NCBI GenBank assembly: GCA_021808105.1 | Contig: JAKBCC010000023.1 | Span: 1 to 39,840 of the forward strand | Origin: Planctomycetota bacterium | Lineage (GTDB): Bacteria > Planctomycetota > Phycisphaerae > WQYP01 | DNA: 39,840 nucleotides | Direction: 5' to 3' | In this document: positions 23,347 to 31,222 of the stretch, piece by piece | Numbering within the stretch: the stretch's first letter is position 1 | How the letters are laid out: each line of letters starts with the position of its first letter | Program-made: the position numbers and the translations under genes | Notes under the pieces: generated by a model | Database searches by the model: none | The model's input: the letters and a program-made list of their open reading frames with translations, nothing else | Told to the model about the DNA's origin: nothing

Positions 23347-24692
23347 TTTTTCACCACCGTAACCGCATCACCTTCCACCTTCATCCACCCGGTTTTACGG
23401 AGCAATATATCCTTAAAGTCTTCACCGGTTTTTATCCCCCGCTCCGTAAGGTCGGCTAAACGCAGCAGGTCCAGCGTGCGGATCAGCAGCACATTGTCCT
23501 GCACCGCCTTTATGATAATCTCCGAATTTGGCGGTTGGTCTTTCTCCTCCAGCGATCCTGCGGAGCGGAAAGTGTTGACAATGGCGATCCCGGGGAATGT
23601 CGGCAGCAATCCTCGCCTTTCCCGGTGATCATCAACCTGATTGACCATTGGGCGATCGAAGTTGCCCTTGATACCTTTGATCTCAAAGAGGGCAATACAT
23701 TTGCCCTCCGCGTCGAGCAGTCGTTTGTCCTCGATTTTGTCATCCTCGCCCACCAGACTGAGCCCAAAGAATTTGTCGAAGATTTCAACAACCACTTCCA
23801 CCAATGGATCGGATTGCAGGCAAAGCACCGCCTTGAAATTTTTATACGCCGCGATTTTTGTCTCAAGGCTCTCAAGCTTCCTGCGGAGGCCATCCGCGTC
23901 GCCAATCAGCTTTGCCTCCTGCGAAAATGAAAACTCCCCGACCCACGCGGGCAGTTCGCGTGAAACCCGTTTACGGTAGGCGATGACGGCGGCGACCGCT
24001 TCGCAGACCATATCACGCACCTGAAGTTCGTTTGCCGGTTGGGTACATGGGAGGATAAATAGCTTGTCTGCCAGCGCCAGGCCGAGGTGATGCCCGTCCT
24101 GTTTGCAGATGGGTGTTAGCTTGTATGGGGTCGTTTCCGGCACGGATAACTCGGCGTAGCCGGTACCGTGGCGCTGAATGTATTCCTTGAACTCCGGCAC
24201 CTCGCTCACCAACCTCGGATGCGGCTCCCGAAGCGGTGAATGGCCAATGCCGAAGATCTGCGCAATGCGGCGGAAGATATCGGGAAGGGGGCGAGTCTGA
24301 TAAGGCGAAAGTGGATGAGACGCGGGCAGCAGGAAAATGATAGGAATTCCCTTATCGAAGGCCGAGAAGAACTCGCGCTCACGCCGGTCAAGGTCGGCGT
24401 CGCTCAGGCACCGGACGTAGTCGCCTGCGTCGGAAGGATCCATCCGCTCGAACGCCCCGGCAAATATCGCAATGCCGTCATAATTCAGAAAAGAAACGTT
24501 TGCGCCCAGGGGTTCGCCGTGTACATTGAATCCATCGACGGAATGTTTGTAGGAACGCGCATCCTGCCCGGCGCGCGGGATCGCATAGGCAAGGAACTCC
24601 AGTGGCTTGGTATTCGCGTCCGGCGGCAACCATGGTAGTGCCCCGCCGGTATTCGCGGCCAGTGGTCGCTTTTCATCTTTCCGGGTAAACAT
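23343..24692 (-). CDS. Protein with C-terminal PD-(D/E)XK nuclease signature
   Basis: 449 residues from the second of two adjacent ATGs, with AAGG five bases upstream; translation in the same frame before it is shadow sequence over the dprA-like gene. The C-terminal part shows VEIFDKFFGLSLVG, then EDKRLLDAEGKCIALFEIKG (about 320-345): an Asp followed by an E-x-K strand, as in PD-(D/E)XK nucleases. The N-terminal part has FLNYDGIAIFAGAFERM and REFFSAFDKGIPIIFLLP, alternating strands and helices of a possible Rossmann-like sensor; I do not recognise it as a named family. It follows the DprA-like gene by eight bases, and its stop overlaps the methylase start (GTGA). It may be a third, undescribed member of the PRTase-DprA module. 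Confidence 0.65.
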   Translation of the reverse strand: MFTRKDEKRPLAANTGGALPWLPPDANTKPLEFLAYAIPRAGQDARSYKHSVDGFNVHGEPLGANVSFLNYDGIAIFAGAFERMDPSDAGDYVRCLSDADLDRREREFFSAFDKGIPIIFLLPASHPLSPYQTRPLPDIFRRIAQIFGIGHSPLREPHPRLVSEVPEFKEYIQRHGTGYAELSVPETTPYKLTPICKQDGHHLGLALADKLFILPCTQPANELQVRDMVCEAVAAVIAYRKRVSRELPAWVGEFSFSQEAKLIGDADGLRRKLESLETKIAAYKNFKAVLCLQSDPLVEVVVEIFDKFFGLSLVGEDDKIEDKRLLDAEGKCIALFEIKGIKGNFDRPMVNQVDDHRERRGLLPTFPGIAIVNTFRSAGSLEEKDQPPNSEIIIKAVQDNVLLIRTLDLLRLADLTERGIKTGEDFKDILLRKTGWMKVEGDAVTVVKK

Positions 24693-24699
24693 CATCACC

Positions 24700-25641
24700 T
24701 TATCGAAACAGCGACGCGGCGGAGCCTGCCGCTCGCCAGCGCGGCTTATTTGCAACTTCCAATACACGGTCCAGGTTTGGCTTCCTATCCAGGGAGCGTC
24801 CGCGGATGGGTATCCCGCCGCGTGCGATAAAGTGCGGATTCGCCTCAGCGGAAGGGCCGGGGGATCCAAAGTCAATCACAAACAGCGGATGGTGACGTTT
24901 GATTGCCTCGTCGCCCGCTGCGAATGTGCCGCCAGTATTTCCTGATTCCACGAGAATCATCCCGTCCGAAAGTCCAATGATGGTGCTATTGCGTTTCATC
25001 GCGTTGCGCGCCATCCATGGCAGCCCCGGCGGAAACTGGGAAACGACAAGAAATTGTCCTTTATCCAACACATCCGCGATCTCTTTTTTTATACGGAAAT
25101 GCTCTATTCCCTCGGCCATAACAAATATTGTCGCTCCGCCGGCGGCCAGAGCCGCGCGGTGTGCGGCCAAGTCCACGCCGTGGGCGTAGCCGCTGACAAC
25201 GCATACATTTCGGGCCGCCAGCGCCGCGGCGGCCTCGCGTGTGATACCAAGGCCCTTCTCCGACGCTTTGCGAGAGCCACAAAAACCAACAGCCGGTGAT
25301 TCGAGGAACTTTGCGTCACCTTTCAAAAAAAGAAACGCCGGGGCCTGATTTCCGAGAACCGCCTTGAGTCTTGCCGGGTAGTGATTGTCGCCGAGCCAGA
25401 TGATACTGACGCCTTGGCGTCGCAGATCTTCCCAGAGGCGGGCGGCGGCATCGGCCGCTCCGGCGATATTCCCGACAATCTCTTCGGAGACGCCCAAGGC
25501 CTGGGAAAGCCATGGCGCGCCGCGTCGCAGGGCCCCATCTATCGACAACTTATCCCGCGCGCAGGCCTCGGCCAGCCGCCGCAGGGCGGCTTCCCCGATC
25601 CCTTTGGTGTGAATCAACTGTAATAGCGGAATTTCGTTCAT
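24700..25641 (-). CDS. DprA-like protein, ShosA/PsyrA-like putative antitoxin
   Basis: 313 residues; the ATG overlaps the preceding stop (ATGA). The N-terminus has a helix-hairpin-helix-like segment (LIHTKGIGEAALRRLAEAC). The Rossmann core is that of DprA/Smf: GFCGSRKASEKGLGITREAA, VVSGYAHGVDLAAHRAAL, ATIFVMAEGI and SDGMILVESGNTGGTFAAGD. DprA binds single-stranded DNA and loads RecA, but DprA-like proteins next to a phosphoribosyltransferase-fold protein are the antitoxin half of PsyrTA/ShosTA anti-phage toxin-antitoxin pairs. That neighbour is present directly upstream, so the antitoxin reading is favoured over a competence role. The C-terminal winged helix of chromosomal DprA is absent. Confidence 0.85.
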   Translation of the reverse strand: MNEIPLLQLIHTKGIGEAALRRLAEACARDKLSIDGALRRGAPWLSQALGVSEEIVGNIAGAADAAARLWEDLRRQGVSIIWLGDNHYPARLKAVLGNQAPAFLFLKGDAKFLESPAVGFCGSRKASEKGLGITREAAAALAARNVCVVSGYAHGVDLAAHRAALAAGGATIFVMAEGIEHFRIKKEIADVLDKGQFLVVSQFPPGLPWMARNAMKRNSTIIGLSDGMILVESGNTGGTFAAGDEAIKRHHPLFVIDFGSPGPSAEANPHFIARGGIPIRGRSLDRKPNLDRVLEVANKPRWRAAGSAASLFR

Positions 25642-26489
25642 AGGTTATCTGTATCCCGTAACGATTTTACGCACACCAAACCCAAAACGTATTTGGCTCC
25701 AAGGCGCTTCAAATACCTCGCATAGCACCAGAGCGTAACGCCGGATTGGTAAAGGTCATCAACAACGATCACCGTTTTGCCCTTTGCGTCCGCATTCATT
25801 GTAACGCATTGCCCGGATTCGTATAAATCACACCACTGCTTGGCTTTGTCAATAAGGGACAGATTCTTTAGTGCGGCCTTATCGCAACTCAGCCCGCTTG
25901 GGGTGAAGGGTACCCCGCAGTCCTTCGCGACAGCGCTCGCAAGTTTTCTGCCGAAATTGTCACTGCTCAGATTGGAAGGAACGGCGCTGGCTAGACGGTT
26001 GTCGCCTTCTTCAGGCGGTATGGGCAAAAGCGCAAAGGCCGTGGCCATAGCGGCCGTTATTGTGGCGAAATGGCTTCCGGAAGATTGGTACTTCGCTTGA
26101 TAGAGGGCCTCGCCACATTTTGTCCGGATATTTGCGTCGGGATCGTAGTTGAAAGACAGCCCCATGCAGAAGTCCAGTTCCCCACAAAAGATGGGCTTGA
26201 TGTGGCTGCTCAATCCGATCAACACGTATTGCTCAAAACTCTGCTTCCATTGCTCAATCCGGGCAAGGTGATTGGAACTAAGCGAACCTGGCGGAAACCA
26301 CAGGTACTTCATCTTCCCACCCTTGGAAACGCACCATCCGCGTGGAGCAAGGGGCTTGATTTCCGAAAGGTGAAAATCAAAAAGATCCGGATAAGTGTCG
26401 GCGGACGTAAACAGGCTACACGCTCCGTCCTCATATTCATTGATGTGGCACTTAAGCTGGGATCGGCTGTGGGTTAACTTCGGAATCAC
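25638..26489 (-). CDS. Phosphoribosyltransferase-fold protein, ShosT/PsyrT-like putative toxin
   Basis: 283 residues from a GTG that overlaps the helicase stop (GTGA), with GGAGG seven bases upstream. The frame is open further upstream, but that sequence is the shadow of the helicase end. The PRPP-binding motif VIVVDDLYQSGVTL near residues 233-246 fits the type I phosphoribosyltransferase signature (four hydrophobics, two acidics, then S/T-G-x-T/S). ComF-like proteins share it, but the double-zinc N-terminus of ComF is not apparent. Paired with a DprA-like protein, it matches the toxin of PsyrTA/ShosTA systems, which inhibits growth when not neutralised. Here the pair is inserted between the helicase and methylase genes of an Hma-like operon. 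Toxin function is inferred from the pairing. Confidence 0.8.
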   Translation of the reverse strand: MIPKLTHSRSQLKCHINEYEDGACSLFTSADTYPDLFDFHLSEIKPLAPRGWCVSKGGKMKYLWFPPGSLSSNHLARIEQWKQSFEQYVLIGLSSHIKPIFCGELDFCMGLSFNYDPDANIRTKCGEALYQAKYQSSGSHFATITAAMATAFALLPIPPEEGDNRLASAVPSNLSSDNFGRKLASAVAKDCGVPFTPSGLSCDKAALKNLSLIDKAKQWCDLYESGQCVTMNADAKGKTVIVVDDLYQSGVTLWCYARYLKRLGAKYVLGLVCVKSLRDTDNL

Positions 26490-29400
26490 TGGCACCCCTC
26501 CGCTCCCAATATCGCCGCCGCCGGAACCGAATAATGTTCCACCGCCATAACTTCGCGCCAACCCAGCCTGGCTGGATCACGTATTACGTGCACCGCCGGA
26601 TTGCTGCCGCAATTGTACACCACGTAGAGCCAATAATCCTGCTTCAAGCGCGCGGCGGTTTTGTATTCATTGCTGCTTAACGCAATTTCGCCCACTCCGC
26701 TGCGGCCCTTCACTTCGATAAACCGCACTTCGACGGCCGTGGCGGCGTCCTCCGGGTGGGGCTTGCGCGAAATTAAGTCAAAACCGCGATCCTGTGTTTC
26801 GACGCTTTCCACATTGCGGCCTTGCGCGTTCTCATAGGCCATCACCGTTTCCACCGCAATGCGTTCAATATCATCATCACGCACCATGGCCGCCATTCCA
26901 GGGCTGGTGCGTTCCGGATGCGGCAACACCCAGGCCGCACCGATGAACTGAATATCGCCGATGGCGCATTGATGTTCCTGATCCAATTCACGTCGGCGGT
27001 TTTCCAGCCGGTGGTTGAGATCTTCGATGCGATCCTCGGCCTGCTTGATGAGCCCGGCGAGTTGCGGTGATTTATCCCCGTTCTGCTGTTGTTCGCCGAG
27101 CCTCGCAAAAGTCAGGTTGTGGCGATGAATCAATTCCTTAAGGCTGATTTCGACATGTCGGCCAACGACCTGTATTTCCTTCTGCCGCCCCGCGACTGTC
27201 TCCGTGAGGAAGCCCTTCAATTCACGCTCCACCAGCGCCTGCTCAAGTTTTGCGCGGGTTGGCATTCCGCTGGAAGCCGGGGCGGCCGTTCCTTCCGCTG
27301 CCGGCGATAGGTCAAGGAACACGGTAGGCTGCTTAATGGCGATATTTCCCTGTGCGTCGCTGGAAACCGCAAAAAGGCGGCGATGCAGTTGATTTCCCCG
27401 GCCATCTTTTATGGATGCGGAAAAAACATCCAACCGATACGGCACGGCATGATGCAAGTCATAAAACACCGCCCCGCGCAACAAATCATCATGCACACGC
27501 TCCGCGAGGCTTTCCCGCACCGTCTCAAAAAGCGGATGGCCCGGTGTTACCCATTCAGCGATGCTTTCGCGGGCCAGCAGGTTTTTATCAAATACAATTT
27601 GCTGGTATTCATGTCCTAATTTGCCGAAGCGCGGTTCCAATTGCTCGCCCAGCGGCCATAAATTGCGCGGTATTCGGCCCACACGGTAAAGATGTCCCCC
27701 GGCACGTACTTCCTTGGGAAACACTCCCACGACCGGCCCGGCGGATTTGAAAAAGTCCTCAATAACTTCCGGGACCAGGCGGCGCTCCCTTGCCTCCACT
27801 GATTTGCCCATAATGGCGGATAAGTTTAAGGATCGTTTCGCCAGCCCTTCCAACGTGGCGTCGGTGATTTTGCGGAATCGCTGCGTGTCAATTTCCTCAA
27901 TAATCCGGTTTTTAAGCGATTCTTCCGTCAGGTTGCGCGCGTACATATCCCGGATCATTTTTTCGATCTGGTTGGACGGAAATACATCGCCCAGCACGTT
28001 AAATACCTTGCCGGTTTTATGCGGGTCCAGATCATTTTCAATCTGTTCGATGCGCGTGAACAGGGTGTGCAATACGCCGCCCTCGCGGGTATTAGTGGAA
28101 ACAAAATTCAATATCAGGCAGTCCTTTTCCTGACCGTAGCGGTGAATCCGCCCCATGCGCTGTTCCAGCCGCATGGGATTCCAGGGAATATCGTAGTTAA
28201 TCATCATCCAGCAAAATTGCAGGTTGATGCCCTCGCCGGCTGCTTCGGTGGCCACCATGACTTGGCAGGATTCCCGGAATTCGCGTTCTGCATGGATGCG
28301 AGTTCCCGGGGTATCGCGATCACCAATTTTCATGCCGCCGTGAATTTGGGTTACCGTCAGCCCCCACATCCGCAATTTACCCACGAGATAGTCCAGCGTG
28401 TCCTTGTGCTCGGTGAAAATCAGCAGTTTCATTTTCGGATCGGTGAAAATGCCCTGGCTTGCGATAACCTCACGCAGCTTGACCAGCTTTGATTCCGTTT
28501 CCCGTTGCTCAAGCTGCCGAGCCAGGTCAATCAGCCGCCCCAGATTAAAAATATCCTCCCGTAATGTTTCGGCATCCACCGCCGGTACCACGCCTTCCAG
28601 GTCGGACATGATTTTCTGCTGCTCTTCATCCGTCAGATCTTCAAAGTTTTCCGGAATTCGATTGTTCATTTGTTCTTCGCGGTATCCTTCCGGATCAGTC
28701 AGAATCGACTGCCGTTTATCGCGCATACGCTCCAGCGTGCGCCGCACCGCGAACACGCTGGACGCAAACCGTCTTTGCAGCATCGCCATGGTAAAACCCA
28801 CCGCCCGCCCGGTGGAGGAATTGGCCGCCTGCGCTTTGATGGATTGATCTTCCACATACCGCGTCAGCACGTCGTAAAGCTCAAATTCTTCACTGTCTAT
28901 GTTGAAGCTCATGGTTTTTACGGTTCGCCGGGTGAACAGGCGTTTGCTTTGTCCGGTATCGGGATCGGGAAAGTGAATCAGCGCCTCTTTGGTGCGGCGT
29001 AGATAAAATGGCGCGTTGTTGCGTTTCATGGCCTCCTCGAGGCTTTTGACGTTGCCATACACGTCCCGATCCAGCAGTTCCAGAAACAGGCAGAACTGAT
29101 CGGGATCGCCCTTATGCGGGGTTGCGGTCATCAGCAAATAATGGTCGGTCATGTCCGAAAGCGCTTCGCCAAGCTGGTACGCGAGTGTTTTTTTGTCAGC
29201 GCTGTAGGCCGCCATTTTATGGGCTTCATCCACAATCACCAGATCCCAGTGGCTGCGCAGCAGGCTTTCCTTAGCATCCTCTATCCGCGAAACCCACGCC
29301 ACGGATGTGATGACCTGATTTTTATCCTGCCATGGATTTGATCCGTAGTTGGCGCGGAGCACCTCGCTTTTGACAATTTCAAAATCCTCCCGGAATTTGT

Positions 29401-29908
29401 CCTTGAGTTCGCGTTGCCACTGAAACGTCAGACTGGCCGGCGTAACAATCAGCGTCCGCTTCACCAGCCCGCGGATTTTCAACTCCTTAAGCAGCAGCCC
29501 GGCCATGATGGTTTTACCCGCGCCCGGGTCATCGGCCAGCAGGAAACGTATGCGCGGCAATTTTAGAAAGTGGTCGTAAACCGCCTCCAACTGGTGTGGC
29601 AACGGGTCTACCCGCGCGATGGACAAAGCAAAATAAGGATCGTATTCGTATGCCAATGCCAATCGCATGGCCTCAATGCCGAGGCGGAAATGCAGGGGCT
29701 TGCCGTCAAAGGGTTCGGTCTGCGGATTGGCCTGTAACGCTTCGACTTGCGCCACACTGAGGACCGGCTCATGCACCAGGCCGCTCTGCATCCCCTTTCC
29801 GGTGATTTTGAACGAGTCACCCAGCGGGTCAACGACCAATATTTTCACTGGTTCCGGGAAAATTCCACCGCGCACTATTATATTGGTTTTAAGTTCATCA
29901 ATTCTCAT
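26486..29908 (-). CDS. SNF2-family helicase with DUF3883 domain, HmaA-like component
   Basis: 1140 residues from ATG (MRIDELKTNIIVRGG); an in-frame GTG 15 bases upstream is less likely. It is a superfamily 2 helicase of the SNF2/RapA type: motif I DDPGAGKTIMAG (about 120-132), motif II VIVDEAHKM (about 220), motif III LLMTATPHKG, motif V EGINLQFCWMMINYDIPW and motif VI LEQRMGRIHRYGQEKD (about 575-590). The last ~120 residues are DUF3883, with FIEVKGRSGVG giving the E-x-K of a PD-(D/E)XK-like fold. Such helicases are the first component of helicase-methylase-ATPase defence systems, and a similar helicase (DrmD) occurs in class 1 DISARM. Its stop overlaps the PRTase start. It is the first gene of the - strand series, behind a repeat-rich non-coding zone. 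Confidence 0.9.
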   Translation of the reverse strand: MRIDELKTNIIVRGGIFPEPVKILVVDPLGDSFKITGKGMQSGLVHEPVLSVAQVEALQANPQTEPFDGKPLHFRLGIEAMRLALAYEYDPYFALSIARVDPLPHQLEAVYDHFLKLPRIRFLLADDPGAGKTIMAGLLLKELKIRGLVKRTLIVTPASLTFQWQRELKDKFREDFEIVKSEVLRANYGSNPWQDKNQVITSVAWVSRIEDAKESLLRSHWDLVIVDEAHKMAAYSADKKTLAYQLGEALSDMTDHYLLMTATPHKGDPDQFCLFLELLDRDVYGNVKSLEEAMKRNNAPFYLRRTKEALIHFPDPDTGQSKRLFTRRTVKTMSFNIDSEEFELYDVLTRYVEDQSIKAQAANSSTGRAVGFTMAMLQRRFASSVFAVRRTLERMRDKRQSILTDPEGYREEQMNNRIPENFEDLTDEEQQKIMSDLEGVVPAVDAETLREDIFNLGRLIDLARQLEQRETESKLVKLREVIASQGIFTDPKMKLLIFTEHKDTLDYLVGKLRMWGLTVTQIHGGMKIGDRDTPGTRIHAEREFRESCQVMVATEAAGEGINLQFCWMMINYDIPWNPMRLEQRMGRIHRYGQEKDCLILNFVSTNTREGGVLHTLFTRIEQIENDLDPHKTGKVFNVLGDVFPSNQIEKMIRDMYARNLTEESLKNRIIEEIDTQRFRKITDATLEGLAKRSLNLSAIMGKSVEARERRLVPEVIEDFFKSAGPVVGVFPKEVRAGGHLYRVGRIPRNLWPLGEQLEPRFGKLGHEYQQIVFDKNLLARESIAEWVTPGHPLFETVRESLAERVHDDLLRGAVFYDLHHAVPYRLDVFSASIKDGRGNQLHRRLFAVSSDAQGNIAIKQPTVFLDLSPAAEGTAAPASSGMPTRAKLEQALVERELKGFLTETVAGRQKEIQVVGRHVEISLKELIHRHNLTFARLGEQQQNGDKSPQLAGLIKQAEDRIEDLNHRLENRRRELDQEHQCAIGDIQFIGAAWVLPHPERTSPGMAAMVRDDDIERIAVETVMAYENAQGRNVESVETQDRGFDLISRKPHPEDAATAVEVRFIEVKGRSGVGEIALSSNEYKTAARLKQDYWLYVVYNCGSNPAVHVIRDPARLGWREVMAVEHYSVPAAAILGAEGCQ

Positions 29909-30202
29909 TCCCGCGCCTTTCACATGATCTGTTTTTTGTCTCTCCGGGCCACCGCAAAATTCCGATTTGCCCGCAGTCTCAGCAACCTCTTCAATTCCCT
30001 GTTTAGGCAGCGGTCAAAAGAATACCGCAAGAACGGCCCGGCGACTACCAAAAGGACGCCATGAGTCGGGTTGTAGATGTCTCGCCATGCCCGCGAGCAC
30101 TCGACAGCGCATCCGGGACTGCTTTTACAGTATGGCGTCGCACGGAGAACAGTCACTCGCCCCCACACCGCGCCCGTCCCCCCCCACAACCCCGCCACCC
30201 CA

Positions 30203-30588
30203 AACTGCACCGCCCACTACTGAATGTACTGATCAATACTGATCGATACTGAAATTACTGCTCATTACTCATTATTCACTCAGCGAAGCGCCGTCACCGT
30301 TAATCTGGGTCCATCGGTGTAATCTGTGGAACATCCGTCCCGCGGAGCCCCTGTCCCCTGTAACCCGTCCCCTGTAACCTCGCGTCTACCGCCCAATATT
30401 GAATACACCGCTCACTACTGCCCAATACTGCAATTACTGCCCAATACTGAACCCACCGCCCAATATCGAAATTACTAACCAATACTGCAATTACTGCATG
30501 TACTGCATGCACCATTATTCACTACTCATTACGCCCGCCCCCCGCGCCCTATAGCTTCCGCAGTATTGCGCATTGATCCGTGATCCGT
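30203..30588. repeat. Right intergenic repeat zone of the defence island
   Basis: Dense degenerate units AATACTGCAATTACTG, ATACTGAAATTACTG and ACTGCCC, plus a CCTGTCCCCTGTAACC block, CCGCGCCCTATAG and GATCCGT units. Four exact matches to the left zone (29, 21, 17 and 13 bases) are in the same orientation, and three of them keep the same order; the 21-base copy here lies before, not after, the 29-base block. Spacing between units is irregular and the units themselves vary, so this is not a CRISPR array. Confidence 0.75.
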
Positions 30589-30869
30589 AATCATTGCGCA
30601 CGTTTGAAAAGTAAATAATCCGCCGGGTAGCATGTTCAGGAATCCGGAACCACCACGCGCTGGGTCCTATACTCCCTACGCAACACGCAAACTTCCCCCT
30701 CCCCCGTTTAGCGTCGTCGCCCGGCGACGAGCGCCACCGCCAACACCCCAACAGTCCCAAACCAATCCCACTGCTATCCGCGCAATCGGCGTAATCCGCG
30801 GTTCAATCCATTCGTGATCGCATGCAAAATATTCGCCGCAATTACGAATCCTCCGGAAAAATTCAAAAT

Positions 30870-30980
30870 ATCTTGGCCCTCTTGGCCACCTTCAACTTCA
30901 CCCGCTAAAATCAACCACTTCCTCCACATGTCCAACTTGGCCACCTTGCCACCCAACTTGGACACCTTGGCCACCTTGCG
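30870..30980. repeat. CTTGGCCACCTTG repeat cluster
   Basis: CTTGGCCACCTT occurs at 30881-30892, 30936-30948 and 30966-30978, with further partial copies (TCTTGGCCCTC, CTTGCCACC, ACTTGGACACC) between them. On the minus strand this would read as Lys-Val-Ala-Lys repeats, but no ribosome site or plausible gene frames it. Confidence 0.55.
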
Positions 30981-31202
30981 ATCCATCTATTGGAAGGATG
31001 CCAGAAGTTAGTCTCCCATGATGCGAAGCCTCACCCGCGCAGGATGAAAAATCGCCATGTTTTTTTCGCTGTTGCGAAGGTCTGGCGAATTTCCAGAGCA
31101 GAATGCTATGAAAGCACTGGCGCATTTATATCCCTCGCCAAGCGAAGTCCCCCGAAGCGACTCCGCCACTCTATTCATTACTCATTACCCACTACGCATT
31201 AA

Positions 31203-31222
31203 ACTGAGTTTGCAAACTCAGT
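31203..31222 (-). terminator. 20-base palindrome over the ndh stop codon
   Basis: ACTGAGTTTG and CAAACTCAGT form a perfect palindrome that includes the TGA of the NADH dehydrogenase gene. On the minus strand it is followed by TTTAATG, a poor T-run. It may act as a terminator for that gene or as a protein-binding site. Confidence 0.33.

Larger units (their letters stand above)
29924..31217. other. 1.3-kb non-coding zone at right edge of island
   Basis: I see no supportable gene; open frames here are short and of repeat-driven composition. It must hold the promoter of the helicase operon at its left side, though no clear -35/-10 pair was found. The rest is a patchwork of interspersed repeats: the flank family (30203-30588), two copies of an AATCGGCGTAATCCGCGG-like unit (about 30301-30331 and 30778-30815), and CTTGGCCACCTTG units (30870-30980). 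Confidence 0.6.

Noticed and set aside
24693-24875. N-terminal 61-residue extension of the nuclease-signature protein
   Set aside because: It lies over the 3' end of the DprA-like gene in another frame, has shadow-like composition, and a good ribosome site precedes the later ATG.
24700-26489. Competence genes comF and dprA
   Set aside because: They are overlapping genes inside a defence operon, the DprA-like protein lacks the C-terminal winged helix, and no zinc-finger N-terminus of ComF is apparent; a PsyrTA/ShosTA-like pair explains them better.
14835-29908. DISARM or BREX system
   Set aside because: The helicase resembles DrmD, but no DrmA/DrmB (DUF1998) or DrmC proteins are present. No PglZ, BrxC or BrxL is present for BREX. 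DUF499 plus DUF1156 fits Hma better.
30203-30590. CRISPR array
   Set aside because: Units vary in sequence and length, spacing is irregular, there are no unique spacers of constant size and no cas genes.
30774-30986. Lys-Val-Ala-Lys repeat protein on the minus strand
   Set aside because: The frame is produced by the CTTGGCCACCTTG DNA repeats and has no ribosome site or conserved context.
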